A DNA stretch of 64,000 nucleotides from JBBPYC01 sp038200275 (GTDB lineage: Bacteria; Pseudomonadota; Gammaproteobacteria; Burkholderiales; Burkholderiaceae_C): NCBI GenBank assembly GCA_038200275.1, contig JBBPYC010000042.1:1-64000 (forward strand), written 5' to 3'. Positions 44,934-52,869 of this stretch are shown here, piece by piece. How positions within the stretch are numbered: position 1 is the stretch's first letter; the number at the start of each line of letters is the position of its first letter. Position numbers and translations under genes: made by a program. The notes beneath the pieces are model-generated. The model searched no databases and had not been told where the DNA came from. It worked only from the letters and a program-made list of their open reading frames with translations.

Positions 44934-45335
44934 ATGCATGTCACCCTTGCCACCGAGCGCACGCTCACCGAACTTGACTATCTTCGCTTGCAAAAGCTCG
45001 TCGGCCGCAACGCGCCGGCTGCAGTTGCTGCGGTACTGGACGCGGCGGACACCGTGCAGTCGTGCGACATCGCAGCGGACGTCGTCACGATGCATTCGCA
45101 GGTTGAGCTGCGCGATCTGCACACCGCGCGGCGGCAGACCCTGACGCTTTGCTATCCGAGCGACGCCGGGTCCGGTACCGGTTGCGTGTCGGTGCTGTCA
45201 CCGGTCGGCGCCAGCCTGCTCGGCTTGAAGGTCGGCTCGGTCGCACGCTGGCAGACGCCCAGTGGTGAGCAGGGCGAAGCGGAGGTCGTCGCGATCCCGT
45301 TCCAGCCCGAAGCCAGCGGCGACTACACGGCCTAG
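44934..45335 (+). CDS. rnk: Rnk-like GreA/GreB C-terminal domain protein
   Basis: A 133-residue protein with a short N-terminal helical part and a GreA/GreB C-terminal FKBP-like domain (about 50-130): VVTMHSQVELRD, TLTLCYPSDAGSGTGCVSVLSPVGASLLGLKVGSVARWQTPSGEQGEAEVVAIPFQPEASGDY. This is the form of Rnk, 'regulator of nucleoside diphosphate kinase', which binds RNA polymerase without the long Gre coiled coil. The ATG at 44934 fits the usual length; the upstream frame is not supported. Its leader can hide the ribosome-binding site. Confidence 0.88.
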   Translation: MHVTLATERTLTELDYLRLQKLVGRNAPAAVAAVLDAADTVQSCDIAADVVTMHSQVELRDLHTARRQTLTLCYPSDAGSGTGCVSVLSPVGASLLGLKVGSVARWQTPSGEQGEAEVVAIPFQPEASGDYTA

Positions 45336-45451
45336 CCGCCGCGTTGGTGCGCGCCACTGGTGCGCGAATTTCACTCCGAATTTCTGCTGCGTTCGCTGCT
45401 CACCTGACCGGTGAGCCTGCGGGATGGCGAACGTGCGTCTTCAAGAAAGGC

Positions 45452-46390
45452 ATGCCCATCGTGAACCTCCACACCATCATCGCGGTCACCGACTTTTCTG
45501 TCCTGGGCAATGCGGCGCTGGACCGCGCGGCCATGCTGTCGAAGGCGCACCGTGCAACGCTTGAGATCATGAGCCTGCCGTCGGCCGAAGGCCCATCGGG
45601 AACCGCCGCACTCGCCAAGCTGACGGCGGCGGCGGAGCAACTGGCCAAGCGCCATGCCTTGGCCATGCGGCCGATTGCCCAGGTTGCCAACGGCCTGGCA
45701 GATCTGGCCGAAGAGGCCGACAGCGCCGACCTGATCGTGCTGGCCGCCGCACGAGAACGGGCGAGCCGGACATGGATACACGGCTATATGGCCGAACGGC
45801 TGCTGCGCCTGTCGTGGTGTCCCGTGCTCGTCGTCAAGGAGGCGCCACGGCGACCTTACGAGCAGATTCTGGTGGCGGTGGACTTCAAGCCGCAGAGCCA
45901 GACCCTGGTCGAACTGGCAGCGCGCATCGACGGAAAGGCCGACGTCACGCTGTTCCATGCACTGGCCACGCAGATCGAAACGCGTCTGCGTTCCTCGGAT
46001 GTCGCGCCCGACATCATTCGCGATTGGCGAGAAAGCTGCATGCGCGACGCGCGCCAGCGTCTGCATTCTTTCGCCGACGGTTCGGGTGCGCAGCAGGAAC
46101 GCATCCGACACACGCTGGGACGCGGTGAGCCCGGCCATCAGGTCGCATCCCATCAGAAGCGCAACGGAGCCGATTTGACCGTGGTCGGCAAACATCGGGG
46201 CTCGATGTTCACCGATCTTTTGTTCGGCGCTGTGGCACATCAGGTGCTGCGCGAAGCGACCAGCGACGTACTGATCGTGCCGCACGACTACCTTCCTGCC
46301 GCACGACGCGTGCTGTCCCCGCGACAAGCCGCACCCCACCGCACGAAGACGAGCTTCGCGCTTGCCAGCGCGCGGCGGAACGTGGCATGA
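45452..46390 (+). CDS. Tandem universal stress protein
   Basis: A 312-residue cytoplasmic protein made of two Usp domains. The first (1-140) begins LHTIIAVTDFSVLGNAALDRAAML; the second (about 145-280) begins PYEQILVAVDFKPQSQTLVELAARI and ends VVGKHRGSMFTDLLFGAVAHQVLREATSDVLIVP, which approximates the ATP-binding G-x2-G-x9-G pattern. The first domain lacks that motif. A 30-residue basic tail follows. The ATG at 45452 is preceded by AAGAAAGG. It is the first of two Usp genes around the EF-G-like and HAD/ATPase genes. Confidence 0.9.
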   Translation: MPIVNLHTIIAVTDFSVLGNAALDRAAMLSKAHRATLEIMSLPSAEGPSGTAALAKLTAAAEQLAKRHALAMRPIAQVANGLADLAEEADSADLIVLAAARERASRTWIHGYMAERLLRLSWCPVLVVKEAPRRPYEQILVAVDFKPQSQTLVELAARIDGKADVTLFHALATQIETRLRSSDVAPDIIRDWRESCMRDARQRLHSFADGSGAQQERIRHTLGRGEPGHQVASHQKRNGADLTVVGKHRGSMFTDLLFGAVAHQVLREATSDVLIVPHDYLPAARRVLSPRQAAPHRTKTSFALASARRNVA

Positions 46391-46591
46391 CCGAAGCACG
46401 CTGGGGCTGACCGCGTTCGAGGCCAGGCTGCAGTGCGCTGGCTTCGACTGCGCCGTTCCCGCTGACGTCGCGGCGTCCCAAATACGCGGACGTCACTTCA
46501 GGCCAACGCTCCGTGCTGATTGAGGTTGGCCTGGCAGCCAGCCTGCCGATGCGTGCATCGGTGGCCCGTTGATTTTTCATGGAGGGTCGTG

Positions 46592-47248
46592 ATGTTGACC
46601 ACAACTGAGCTCAGGCGTTATCCGCTGCGGCAGGCACTGACGCCGGCAGCGATCGGCGTGGCTTCCTCAGAGCTTGTCGAACGCGTCGATCGCTTGTCCC
46701 AGCCAGACAGCTACCTCGTGGTCCGGGAGCCGCAAGGCGGCCGGATCTACGCAGCCAACGAACGAGCGTTTTTCGAAGCGCGGCGATCGGTTGTCGCACA
46801 GCACGGAAGCGATGTGCTGCGCGGCTTGCCGGAAGTCCACACGTTCCGCGAATCGGCCCACGACCCGCTGCTCGAGCCGGTCATGTACCTGCGCGTCAAG
46901 GTGCCAATAGGCTATGCCGAGATGATGACGCAAGACCTTGAGCAGCGAGGAGGAAGGCTGCTGCAGCAAGACGTGCATCGCCTGGACGTCGTCATCCGTG
47001 CGGAGGTCTTCTTGCGCGATCTGCTCGGCTACGAAGCCCACTTACTCACGCTCACCAACGGCACCGCAGTCGTCTGGAACTGGTTGCAGCGCTATGCGGT
47101 GGCGCAGCAGTTCACGCTTGCGGCCGCGGCGCCGCAACGTCGAAGCACTTGGCTCGATCTGCTTGGATGGCATCCGCAGGCAGCAACGTGTCCGCTGTTC
47201 GGCGTGCTGTTGGGAAGCCCCGTGGTAGCGAACAACGAAAGGAGCTGA
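46592..47248 (+). CDS. Free-standing EF-G C-terminal (domain V)-like protein
   Basis: A 218-residue protein with no GTPase domain. Residues 93-168 read like the end of domain IV plus domain V of EF-G and tetracycline-protection proteins: LLEPVMYLRVKVPIGYAEMMTQDLEQRGGRLL ... VIRAEVFLRDLLGYEAHLLTLTNGTAVV. In EF-G this domain contacts the L11/GTPase-centre RNA. Residues 1-90 and the C-terminal 45 residues show no known motif. The ATG at 46592 has a strong GGAGGG before it. The stop is 1 bp from the next gene, so the two are coupled. Function unknown; ribosome binding is a reasonable inference. Confidence 0.72.
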   Translation: MLTTTELRRYPLRQALTPAAIGVASSELVERVDRLSQPDSYLVVREPQGGRIYAANERAFFEARRSVVAQHGSDVLRGLPEVHTFRESAHDPLLEPVMYLRVKVPIGYAEMMTQDLEQRGGRLLQQDVHRLDVVIRAEVFLRDLLGYEAHLLTLTNGTAVVWNWLQRYAVAQQFTLAAAAPQRRSTWLDLLGWHPQAATCPLFGVLLGSPVVANNERS

Positions 47249-47249
47249 C

Positions 47250-47459
47250 ATGACGATCCGACAAACCCATCAGACCTCGGCGAGCCCCGATGCCATGCAG
47301 GAATACCAACGCGCCTGTCGATTCGCAGCGCTTGCGATCGGACGCGAACAGCGGCTGACCTTCGAGTCGCTGCTGCTCACTTGGCAGCACGCATGCTGGC
47401 CGTGGCTGGTGTCGATGGCTCCGCCCGATCATGACAACGACCCGCCCGACGCCGATTGA
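47250..47459 (+). CDS. Small hypothetical protein (69 aa)
   Basis: The gene begins one base after the stop of the EF-G-like gene with AAGGAG upstream of its ATG, so it is very probably translated. Residues 15-55 are helical, with two clusters of Trp (LTWQHACWPWL) and an acidic Pro/Asp tail. I recognise no family. Its coupling to the EF-G-like gene suggests that they act together. Confidence 0.65.
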   Translation: MTIRQTHQTSASPDAMQEYQRACRFAALAIGREQRLTFESLLLTWQHACWPWLVSMAPPDHDNDPPDAD

Positions 47460-47690
47460 CGTGGACCGACGCCGGCGACCGCCGTATCCGAGCGCAACCG
47501 CGATGCCAAGGTTGGCCAGCTTCCAGGAGTTGGCTGTCCGCTTGTCATAACGCAGAGGGTCGTATTCAAGTGGCTGCGCACGGTCGAGCATCCGGCTTTC
47601 AAACCGTTGCAGTCACTGATCGAGTGACCGTCCGATGCCGACACGCCGACGCCGGGCGGTGGCAAAAACAAAAACAAAAAAGGGAAAAAC

Positions 47691-49400
47691 TTGCGTTATC
47701 TCGCACTGGCAACCGACTACGACGGCACGCTGGCATCTGGCGACCGGGTGGCCGAACCCGTGATCCGTGCGCTCGAGCGCCTGCGGGTCTCCGGTCGGCG
47801 CATCATTTTGGTGACGGGCCGCCGGCTCGACGAACTCCTCGCAGTTTGTACTTGCGTACGGCTGTTCGATCTGATCGTTGCCGAAAACGGCGGCTTGATC
47901 TACAACCCGGCCACCCGGGAGGAAACGCCGCTGGCCGATCCGCCGCCGAAAGCCTTCGTGCAGGCGTTGCTGGAGCGAGGCGTGGCACCGCTCGAGGTGG
48001 GCCGGGTGCTGGTGGCCACCTCGGCACAGCACCGCGCCGTCGTGCAGGACGTGATCTGGAGCCAGGGGCTGGAAGTGCAGGTGATCGGCAACCGCAATGC
48101 GGTGATGGTGCTGCCCGCTGGTGTCAACAAGGCGACCGGGCTCGAAGTGGCGCTGCGTGAACTGGGGCTTTCGCGACACGAGGTGGTCGGCGTGGGTGAT
48201 GCGGAGAACGACCATTCGTTCCTGCGCCGCTGCGAATGTGCGGTGGCGGTGGGCAACGCCGCGTCGTCCATCAGGGAAGTGGCGGCCTTTGCCACGAGGG
48301 GTGAAAGCGGCAACGGCGTGATCGAACTGGTCGATGAACTGATCGCCGACGACTTGCAGCGCACCCGCGGGGCACTGCCACACAACCTGATCGCGCTCGG
48401 TGCACGGGAAGATGGCAGCACAGTATGGCTGCTCCCTTACGGGCACAACGTTCTCGTGGCGGGGCCGTCGGGTTGCGGCAAGTCCACGCTCACGGCCGGC
48501 ATCATCGAACGCCTGATCGACAAGGATTACCAGGTTTGCGTGGTCGACCCGGAAGGCGACTACGGCACGCTGCGCAACGTGGTGCCCCTGGGCAACCAGT
48601 GGCGCGCGCCCAGCGTCAGTGAAGTGCTGGCAATTCTGGAAGATCCGAAGCTCAACCTGAGCGTGAACCTGCTCGGCATCCCGCTGCACGACCGGCCTGC
48701 GTTCTTCGCTCAACTCATCCCGAACCTGCAGGCGATGCGCGCACGCACCGGCCGGCCGCACTGGCTCGTGCTGGACGAAGCGCATCACATGCTGCCCGCC
48801 ACCTGGGGCCATGCCGCATCGGTGCTGCCGCAACGACTGCAGGACACGATCCTGGTCACCGTGCATCCCGATCATGTGGCGCCGGCAATGCTCGAGCCGA
48901 TCGACATCGTGGTGGCGATCGGCCATTCGCCGGATCGCACGCTGGGCAAATTTGCGCAGGCGACCAGGCGGTCGTTGGCCTGGCCCGAAGGGCTGGCTTG
49001 GCAGCCAGACCGCGTCGTCGCGTGGTTCACGCACACCGGCAAACCACCGTTTGCGATGCGTTCGCAGCCGGGAAGGGCGGAGCGGCTGCGCCATCTGCGC
49101 AAGTACGCTGAAGGGGATCTGCGCTGGCACAGTTTTTACTTCCGCGGCCCGCATAGCCAGCACAATCTGAAGGCGCAGAACCTGACGCTGTTTTGCCAGA
49201 TTGCGCAGGGCATCGACGAATCGACCTGGCTGTTCCATCTGCGGCGCGCAGACTACTCGCGCTGGTTCCGCGGCGCCATCAAAGACGAATTCCTTGCAGG
49301 TGAGGCAGAACGCATCGAGCAGCGCGCCGATCTGACGCCCGGGCAATCGCGGCAGGCGTTCTTCGAGTTGGTGAACGCGCGCTACACGTTGCCTCAGTGA
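47691..49400 (+). CDS. HAD-IIB phosphatase fused to a HerA/DUF87-like P-loop ATPase
   Basis: A 569-residue soluble protein. Residues 1-220 are a HAD-IIB (Cof-type) hydrolase: nucleophile DYDGT (9-13), motif II in ILVTGRR, Lys in GVNKATG (147) and acidic motif GVGDAENDHS (167-176), all intact. Residues 230-550 are an ATPase with Walker A GPSGCGKST (258-266), VVDPEGDYG (284-292) and Walker B HWLVLDEAHHML (357-368), like HerA/DUF87 proteins; the C-terminal part (about 480-565) contains WHSFYFRGPHSQHNLKAQNL. The start is TTG with AAGGGA six bases before it. The phosphatase substrate and the ATPase's role are unknown; the fusion suggests ATP-controlled dephosphorylation or a nucleic-acid or protein remodelling factor. 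Confidence 0.85.
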   Translation: MRYLALATDYDGTLASGDRVAEPVIRALERLRVSGRRIILVTGRRLDELLAVCTCVRLFDLIVAENGGLIYNPATREETPLADPPPKAFVQALLERGVAPLEVGRVLVATSAQHRAVVQDVIWSQGLEVQVIGNRNAVMVLPAGVNKATGLEVALRELGLSRHEVVGVGDAENDHSFLRRCECAVAVGNAASSIREVAAFATRGESGNGVIELVDELIADDLQRTRGALPHNLIALGAREDGSTVWLLPYGHNVLVAGPSGCGKSTLTAGIIERLIDKDYQVCVVDPEGDYGTLRNVVPLGNQWRAPSVSEVLAILEDPKLNLSVNLLGIPLHDRPAFFAQLIPNLQAMRARTGRPHWLVLDEAHHMLPATWGHAASVLPQRLQDTILVTVHPDHVAPAMLEPIDIVVAIGHSPDRTLGKFAQATRRSLAWPEGLAWQPDRVVAWFTHTGKPPFAMRSQPGRAERLRHLRKYAEGDLRWHSFYFRGPHSQHNLKAQNLTLFCQIAQGIDESTWLFHLRRADYSRWFRGAIKDEFLAGEAERIEQRADLTPGQSRQAFFELVNARYTLPQ

Positions 49401-49420
49401 CGCTTATGCGCAGCTGTCGT

Positions 49421-49897
49421 TCACGCCTTCACCATGTCGGCCGCATCGGTCGTTGCGCGCACCAGCAGCACCGGTACCGGCGCGATTCGGGCAGTCTGCT
49501 CGGCGTCGCTGCCCAGCAGCATGCGGCCCACGCCGCGCCGGCCGTGGGTGCCCAACACGATCAGATCGGCGTTCCACGATGTCGCCTGCTGCACCACGCG
49601 CTCTGAAATGCGCGCTGCGGAGCGGTCGACCAGCACCGTATCCACATCGGCAACGCCGGCGTCCATCACACGGCGTTTGCCGGCGTCGAGCAGCTTTTGG
49701 CCTGCCTGTTCCGCCGACGCGATCTCGTGCGCGGTCTGCGTGCCGACCGCCTCGTAGCCGGTCGTGTAGGGGATCGGGTCGATGATATGCATCAGACGCA
49801 CACTGGCACCGCACAGCTTGGCAAGCTTTGCGGCTTCCTCCAGACCCTTGACAGACGTGGCGCTGCCGTCGATCGGGACCAGGATTTTCTTGTACAT
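49421..49897 (-). CDS. Universal stress protein (single domain)
   Basis: A 158-residue Usp with the complete ATP-binding signature: KKILVPIDGSATSVKGLEEAAKLAKL at the start and GTHGRRGVGRMLLGSDAEQTARIAPVPVLLV (G-x2-G-x9-G-S) at the end. It is convergent with the HAD/ATPase gene. The ATG at 49897 was chosen by family; the longer frame would read through the 11-bp tandem repeats upstream. Such Usps are often induced by low oxygen or growth arrest. Confidence 0.95.
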   Translation of the reverse strand: MYKKILVPIDGSATSVKGLEEAAKLAKLCGASVRLMHIIDPIPYTTGYEAVGTQTAHEIASAEQAGQKLLDAGKRRVMDAGVADVDTVLVDRSAARISERVVQQATSWNADLIVLGTHGRRGVGRMLLGSDAEQTARIAPVPVLLVRATTDAADMVKA

Positions 49898-49933
49898 GGA
49901 ATTGACTTCCAGAAGCGTGATGAATACTTCATG

Positions 49934-49973
49934 ATAGCCAGCCCATAGCCAGCCCATAGCCAGCCCATAGCCT
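49934..49973. repeat. 11-bp tandem repeat ATAGCCAGCCC x3.6
   Basis: Three perfect head-to-tail copies and a partial fourth lie 37 bp upstream of the Usp start, in the gap before the ferredoxin reductase gene. They could hold regulator sites for the Usp promoter or be a slippage product. Confidence 0.9.
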
Positions 49974-50004
49974 GGCACAGCAGCTGCCCCGCGGTGGTCG
50001 GAAA

Positions 50005-51117
50005 TCAATGCGAAGCGGGCACCCCGCCTGCGTCGTCCACTGCGCCCACACGCAGCAGCTGGTGCAACCGCGGGCTTGTCGTCGTGTACTGAAGCGCCGT
50101 CTTGCGGTCCGGATGGACGATCGCCGTAGCGCCCCAGGCAGCGAGTGTGGCTTCATGAAAGCCGCAGACGATCAGCTTTTTCTTGCCTGGGTAGGTGTTG
50201 ACGTCGCCGACTGCAAAGATGCCGGGCTCGTTGGTCGAAAAAGTTTCGGTGTCGACCACGAGCTGCTTGCGTTCCATCGCAAGACCCCAGTCGACGATCG
50301 GCCCCAGTTTCGGCGACATACCCAGCAACACGAACAAGGCGTCGGCCGCCACCATCTGCACGTGTGCGTCAGGATCGCTCACCGCCAACGCTTCGAGCCG
50401 GCCATCCGTCACTTCGATGCCCATGACCTGGCCTACCAGCAGGCGCAAGCGGCCCGCGTCTTTCAGTGCGTCGAACCGCGCGAGCTGGTCGGTTGTCGCA
50501 TCGAGCACCGCACGCCGATGCAGCAGCGTGACGCTGGCGGCGCTGCAAGCAGCTTCGAGCGATGCCAGACGAATCGCCGCATCGATCGCACCCGCATCGC
50601 CGCCCAGTACAACCACCTGCTTGCCGGCGATGTCGATGTGGTCGGCATCCGCCCGGTAAAAAAGTTGCGAGCCCTCAAATCGCTCAAGTCCTTCGACCTT
50701 CAACTTGCGCGGCTGAAACGCACCAACGCCGGCGGCGATGAAGATCGTCTTACAAAGAAAACTGGTTTGTTGTGGGCCTGTAACGCCACGCGTCTGCACC
50801 AGAAATCGCCCATCGGCCTGCCGCGCCAGCGCGCTGACCACCTGACCCAGATGCATCGGCACATCGAACGGCGCGATCTGGCGCAGCAGCCGCTCGGCCA
50901 GCTCGCGGCCGGTGCAGACATCCACCGATGGGATGTCGTAGATCGGTTTGTCGCCATACAGCTCGACGCACTGGCCACCTGCATAAGGCAGTGCATCAAC
51001 GACATGGGCCTTGACTTCAAGCAGCCCGAGCTGGAACACCTGGAACAGCCCCACCGGCCCGGCGCCGATCACCAGCGCGTCGGTCTCGATCACGGCCACG
51101 GGCGGCTGCGCCGGCAT
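50005..51117 (-). CDS. Ferredoxin--NADP reductase, thioredoxin-reductase-like type
   Basis: A 370-residue flavoprotein: FAD motif VIGAGPVGLFQVFQLGLL (about 14-31), NADPH motif VVLGGDAGAIDAAIRLASLEA (about 172-192), and FAVGDVNTYPGKKKLIVCGFHEATLAAWGATAIVHPD near the end. It lacks the CxxC of thioredoxin reductase, and matches the YumC/FNR type that passes electrons between NADPH and ferredoxin. The gene for the 7Fe ferredoxin FdxA is 8 bp upstream on the same strand, so the pair probably forms one redox unit. Confidence 0.93.
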   Translation of the reverse strand: MPAQPPVAVIETDALVIGAGPVGLFQVFQLGLLEVKAHVVDALPYAGGQCVELYGDKPIYDIPSVDVCTGRELAERLLRQIAPFDVPMHLGQVVSALARQADGRFLVQTRGVTGPQQTSFLCKTIFIAAGVGAFQPRKLKVEGLERFEGSQLFYRADADHIDIAGKQVVVLGGDAGAIDAAIRLASLEAACSAASVTLLHRRAVLDATTDQLARFDALKDAGRLRLLVGQVMGIEVTDGRLEALAVSDPDAHVQMVAADALFVLLGMSPKLGPIVDWGLAMERKQLVVDTETFSTNEPGIFAVGDVNTYPGKKKLIVCGFHEATLAAWGATAIVHPDRKTALQYTTTSPRLHQLLRVGAVDDAGGVPASH

Positions 51118-51125
51118 CGGATTGC

Positions 51126-51455
51126 CTACCAGTCGCGCACCAGTTCGCCGACCTTGTCGGCCACATCTTTCCATTCGTCGGCGTCGGCCGGCGCGGGCTT
51201 GCGCTTGGTGATGGACTTGAAGCCCGGCGTCAGGTCCGCATTGATCTTGATGAACGCGATCTGGTTCGGCGGCAGGTCTTCTTCGGCATAGATCGCATTC
51301 ACCGGACATTCGGGGATGCAGACTGCGCAGTCGATGCATTCGTCCGGGTCAATCACCAGGAAGTTCGGGCCTTCGCGGAAGCAGTCCACCGGACACACGT
51401 CGACGCAGTCGGTGTACTTGCAGCGGATACAGGATTCGGTGACGACGTGGGTCAT
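51126..51455 (-). CDS. fdxA: 7Fe ferredoxin FdxA
   Basis: A 109-residue ferredoxin with two cluster motifs: CIRCKYTDCVDVCPVDC, containing the spaced cysteines of a [3Fe-4S] cluster, and CIDCAVCIPECP for a [4Fe-4S] cluster. A C-terminal extension of about 50 residues is typical of proteobacterial FdxA. It supplies low-potential electrons; the flavoprotein reductase gene follows at once. Confidence 0.97.
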   Translation of the reverse strand: MTHVVTESCIRCKYTDCVDVCPVDCFREGPNFLVIDPDECIDCAVCIPECPVNAIYAEEDLPPNQIAFIKINADLTPGFKSITKRKPAPADADEWKDVADKVGELVRDW

Positions 51456-51546
51456 GGTGTTCTTCGGGGAAGCAATCGTGGGGCGGCTGAGGGATCAGGC
51501 AGCCTTCGATTCTAAATTTTTCGTTCGCTTGGAGGTTTCTTTGCCG

Positions 51547-52869
51547 CTACTGAACCAGCACCGCGCCAGCGGTCTTGTGCGTGGCCGCATCGACCAGCAC
51601 CAGCGCGCCCAGCGTGCGGGACTGCGCGTAGGGCAGTGCGCTGATCGGTTCCTGCAGCGTCAGGTCAACTTCGCCGATCGCGTTCGGCGGCAGCTCGGTC
51701 GCGGGCTGCTGATCCAGCGTGTGAATGTCGATGCGGTGCAGCAGGCGTGCGACGCGGGCCTTGATCCAGCGGTGCCCGTGCAACGCAAGGTAGAGCCGGC
51801 CAGCCACCAGCGGCTCGTCGTCGAGCCAGGCCACGGTCGCGCGCAGCTCGCGCGTCGGTACGAACGCGTCGCTGCCGGCCGCCAGCAGCCAGTCGCCGCG
51901 TGAGACGTCGAGTTCGCGGTCCAGCACGATGCCGGCGCTGCAACCCGCGCCGACTTCGGCTAGCCGGCGCACATGGTCCAGCACCTGCGCGATGGTTGCG
52001 ACCTGTCCGCTCGGCTGCACCTGCACCTGGGCGCCTACCTTTGCGGTACCGCCCGCGATGCGGCCCCAGAACACGCGCCGGCCCTGGGCTGTGCCGGCCG
52101 AAGTGGAGAACTTCTCGACCCACTGGACTGGCAGCGCAAACGGCGCTTCGTCGATCGGCGGCTTGGTGGCCGGCAGTTGTTCCAGCAGTTGCAGCAGGCT
52201 GTCGCCGTGCCAGTCGCACCAACCCGGCTTCGCATCGACCACGTTAAAGCCTTTGAGCGCAGAGATCGGCAGCACCGCGCGCACCGCGATGCCGGCGCTG
52301 GCCGCGAAGCGGGTCAGCGCGGCGCGGATGTGGGCGAACGCACGGTCGGGTTGTTCGACCGCATCGAGCTTGTTTACCGCGAACAGGATCGACGGCACGC
52401 GCAGCAGCTGGCACAGCAGCGCGTGCCGGCGGGTCTGCAGCAGCAAATCAGGCTGCGGGTTGTACCAGTCGAGCTTGGTTGCATCGACCAGCACGATGGC
52501 CGCATCGGCGCTGCTGGCAGCAGTCACCATGTTGCGCGTGTACTGCTCATGGCCAGGCGCGTCGCCGATGATGAACTTGCGCTGAGCAGTAGCAAAGTAT
52601 CGGTACGCCACATCGATGGTGATGCCTTGTTCCCGCTCGGCCGACAGTCCGTCTGTCAGCAATGCGAGATCGGTCGCGCCCGCGCGCTGCACGCCAGCCA
52701 GCTGGTCCTGCAGCACCGAGCGGCTGTCCACCAGAAGTCGGCCAATCAACGTGCTCTTGCCATCATCGACCGAGCCGCAGGTAATGAATTTCAGCGCCGT
52801 TTGCGTGTCATTTTGGCTGGAGGCGCTGATGCTGTCTGCCTCTCTTGCTATCAATTCAATAGTTTGCAT
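51547..52869 (-). CDS. cysN: Sulfate adenylyltransferase subunit 1 (GTPase)
   Basis: CysN is the regulatory GTPase of ATP sulfurylase; it drives formation of APS from sulfate and ATP. The 440-residue protein has an EF-Tu-like G domain: GSVDDGKSTLIGRLL (P loop), GITIDVAYRYF (switch I), DAPGHEQYTRNM (G3) and NKLD (G4), then two beta-barrel domains. It lacks a fused CysC kinase domain, which fits the presence of an APS (not PAPS) reductase upstream. It is the last gene of the cluster; its start overlaps the cysD stop. Confidence 0.96.
   Translation of the reverse strand: MQTIELIAREADSISASSQNDTQTALKFITCGSVDDGKSTLIGRLLVDSRSVLQDQLAGVQRAGATDLALLTDGLSAEREQGITIDVAYRYFATAQRKFIIGDAPGHEQYTRNMVTAASSADAAIVLVDATKLDWYNPQPDLLLQTRRHALLCQLLRVPSILFAVNKLDAVEQPDRAFAHIRAALTRFAASAGIAVRAVLPISALKGFNVVDAKPGWCDWHGDSLLQLLEQLPATKPPIDEAPFALPVQWVEKFSTSAGTAQGRRVFWGRIAGGTAKVGAQVQVQPSGQVATIAQVLDHVRRLAEVGAGCSAGIVLDRELDVSRGDWLLAAGSDAFVPTRELRATVAWLDDEPLVAGRLYLALHGHRWIKARVARLLHRIDIHTLDQQPATELPPNAIGEVDLTLQEPISALPYAQSRTLGALVLVDAATHKTAGAVLVQ

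Noticed and set aside
47613..49346. 577-codon minus-strand frame opposite the HAD-ATPase gene
   Set aside because: Long antisense frames are common in GC-rich genes; it has no domain motif, while the plus strand carries two intact domains.
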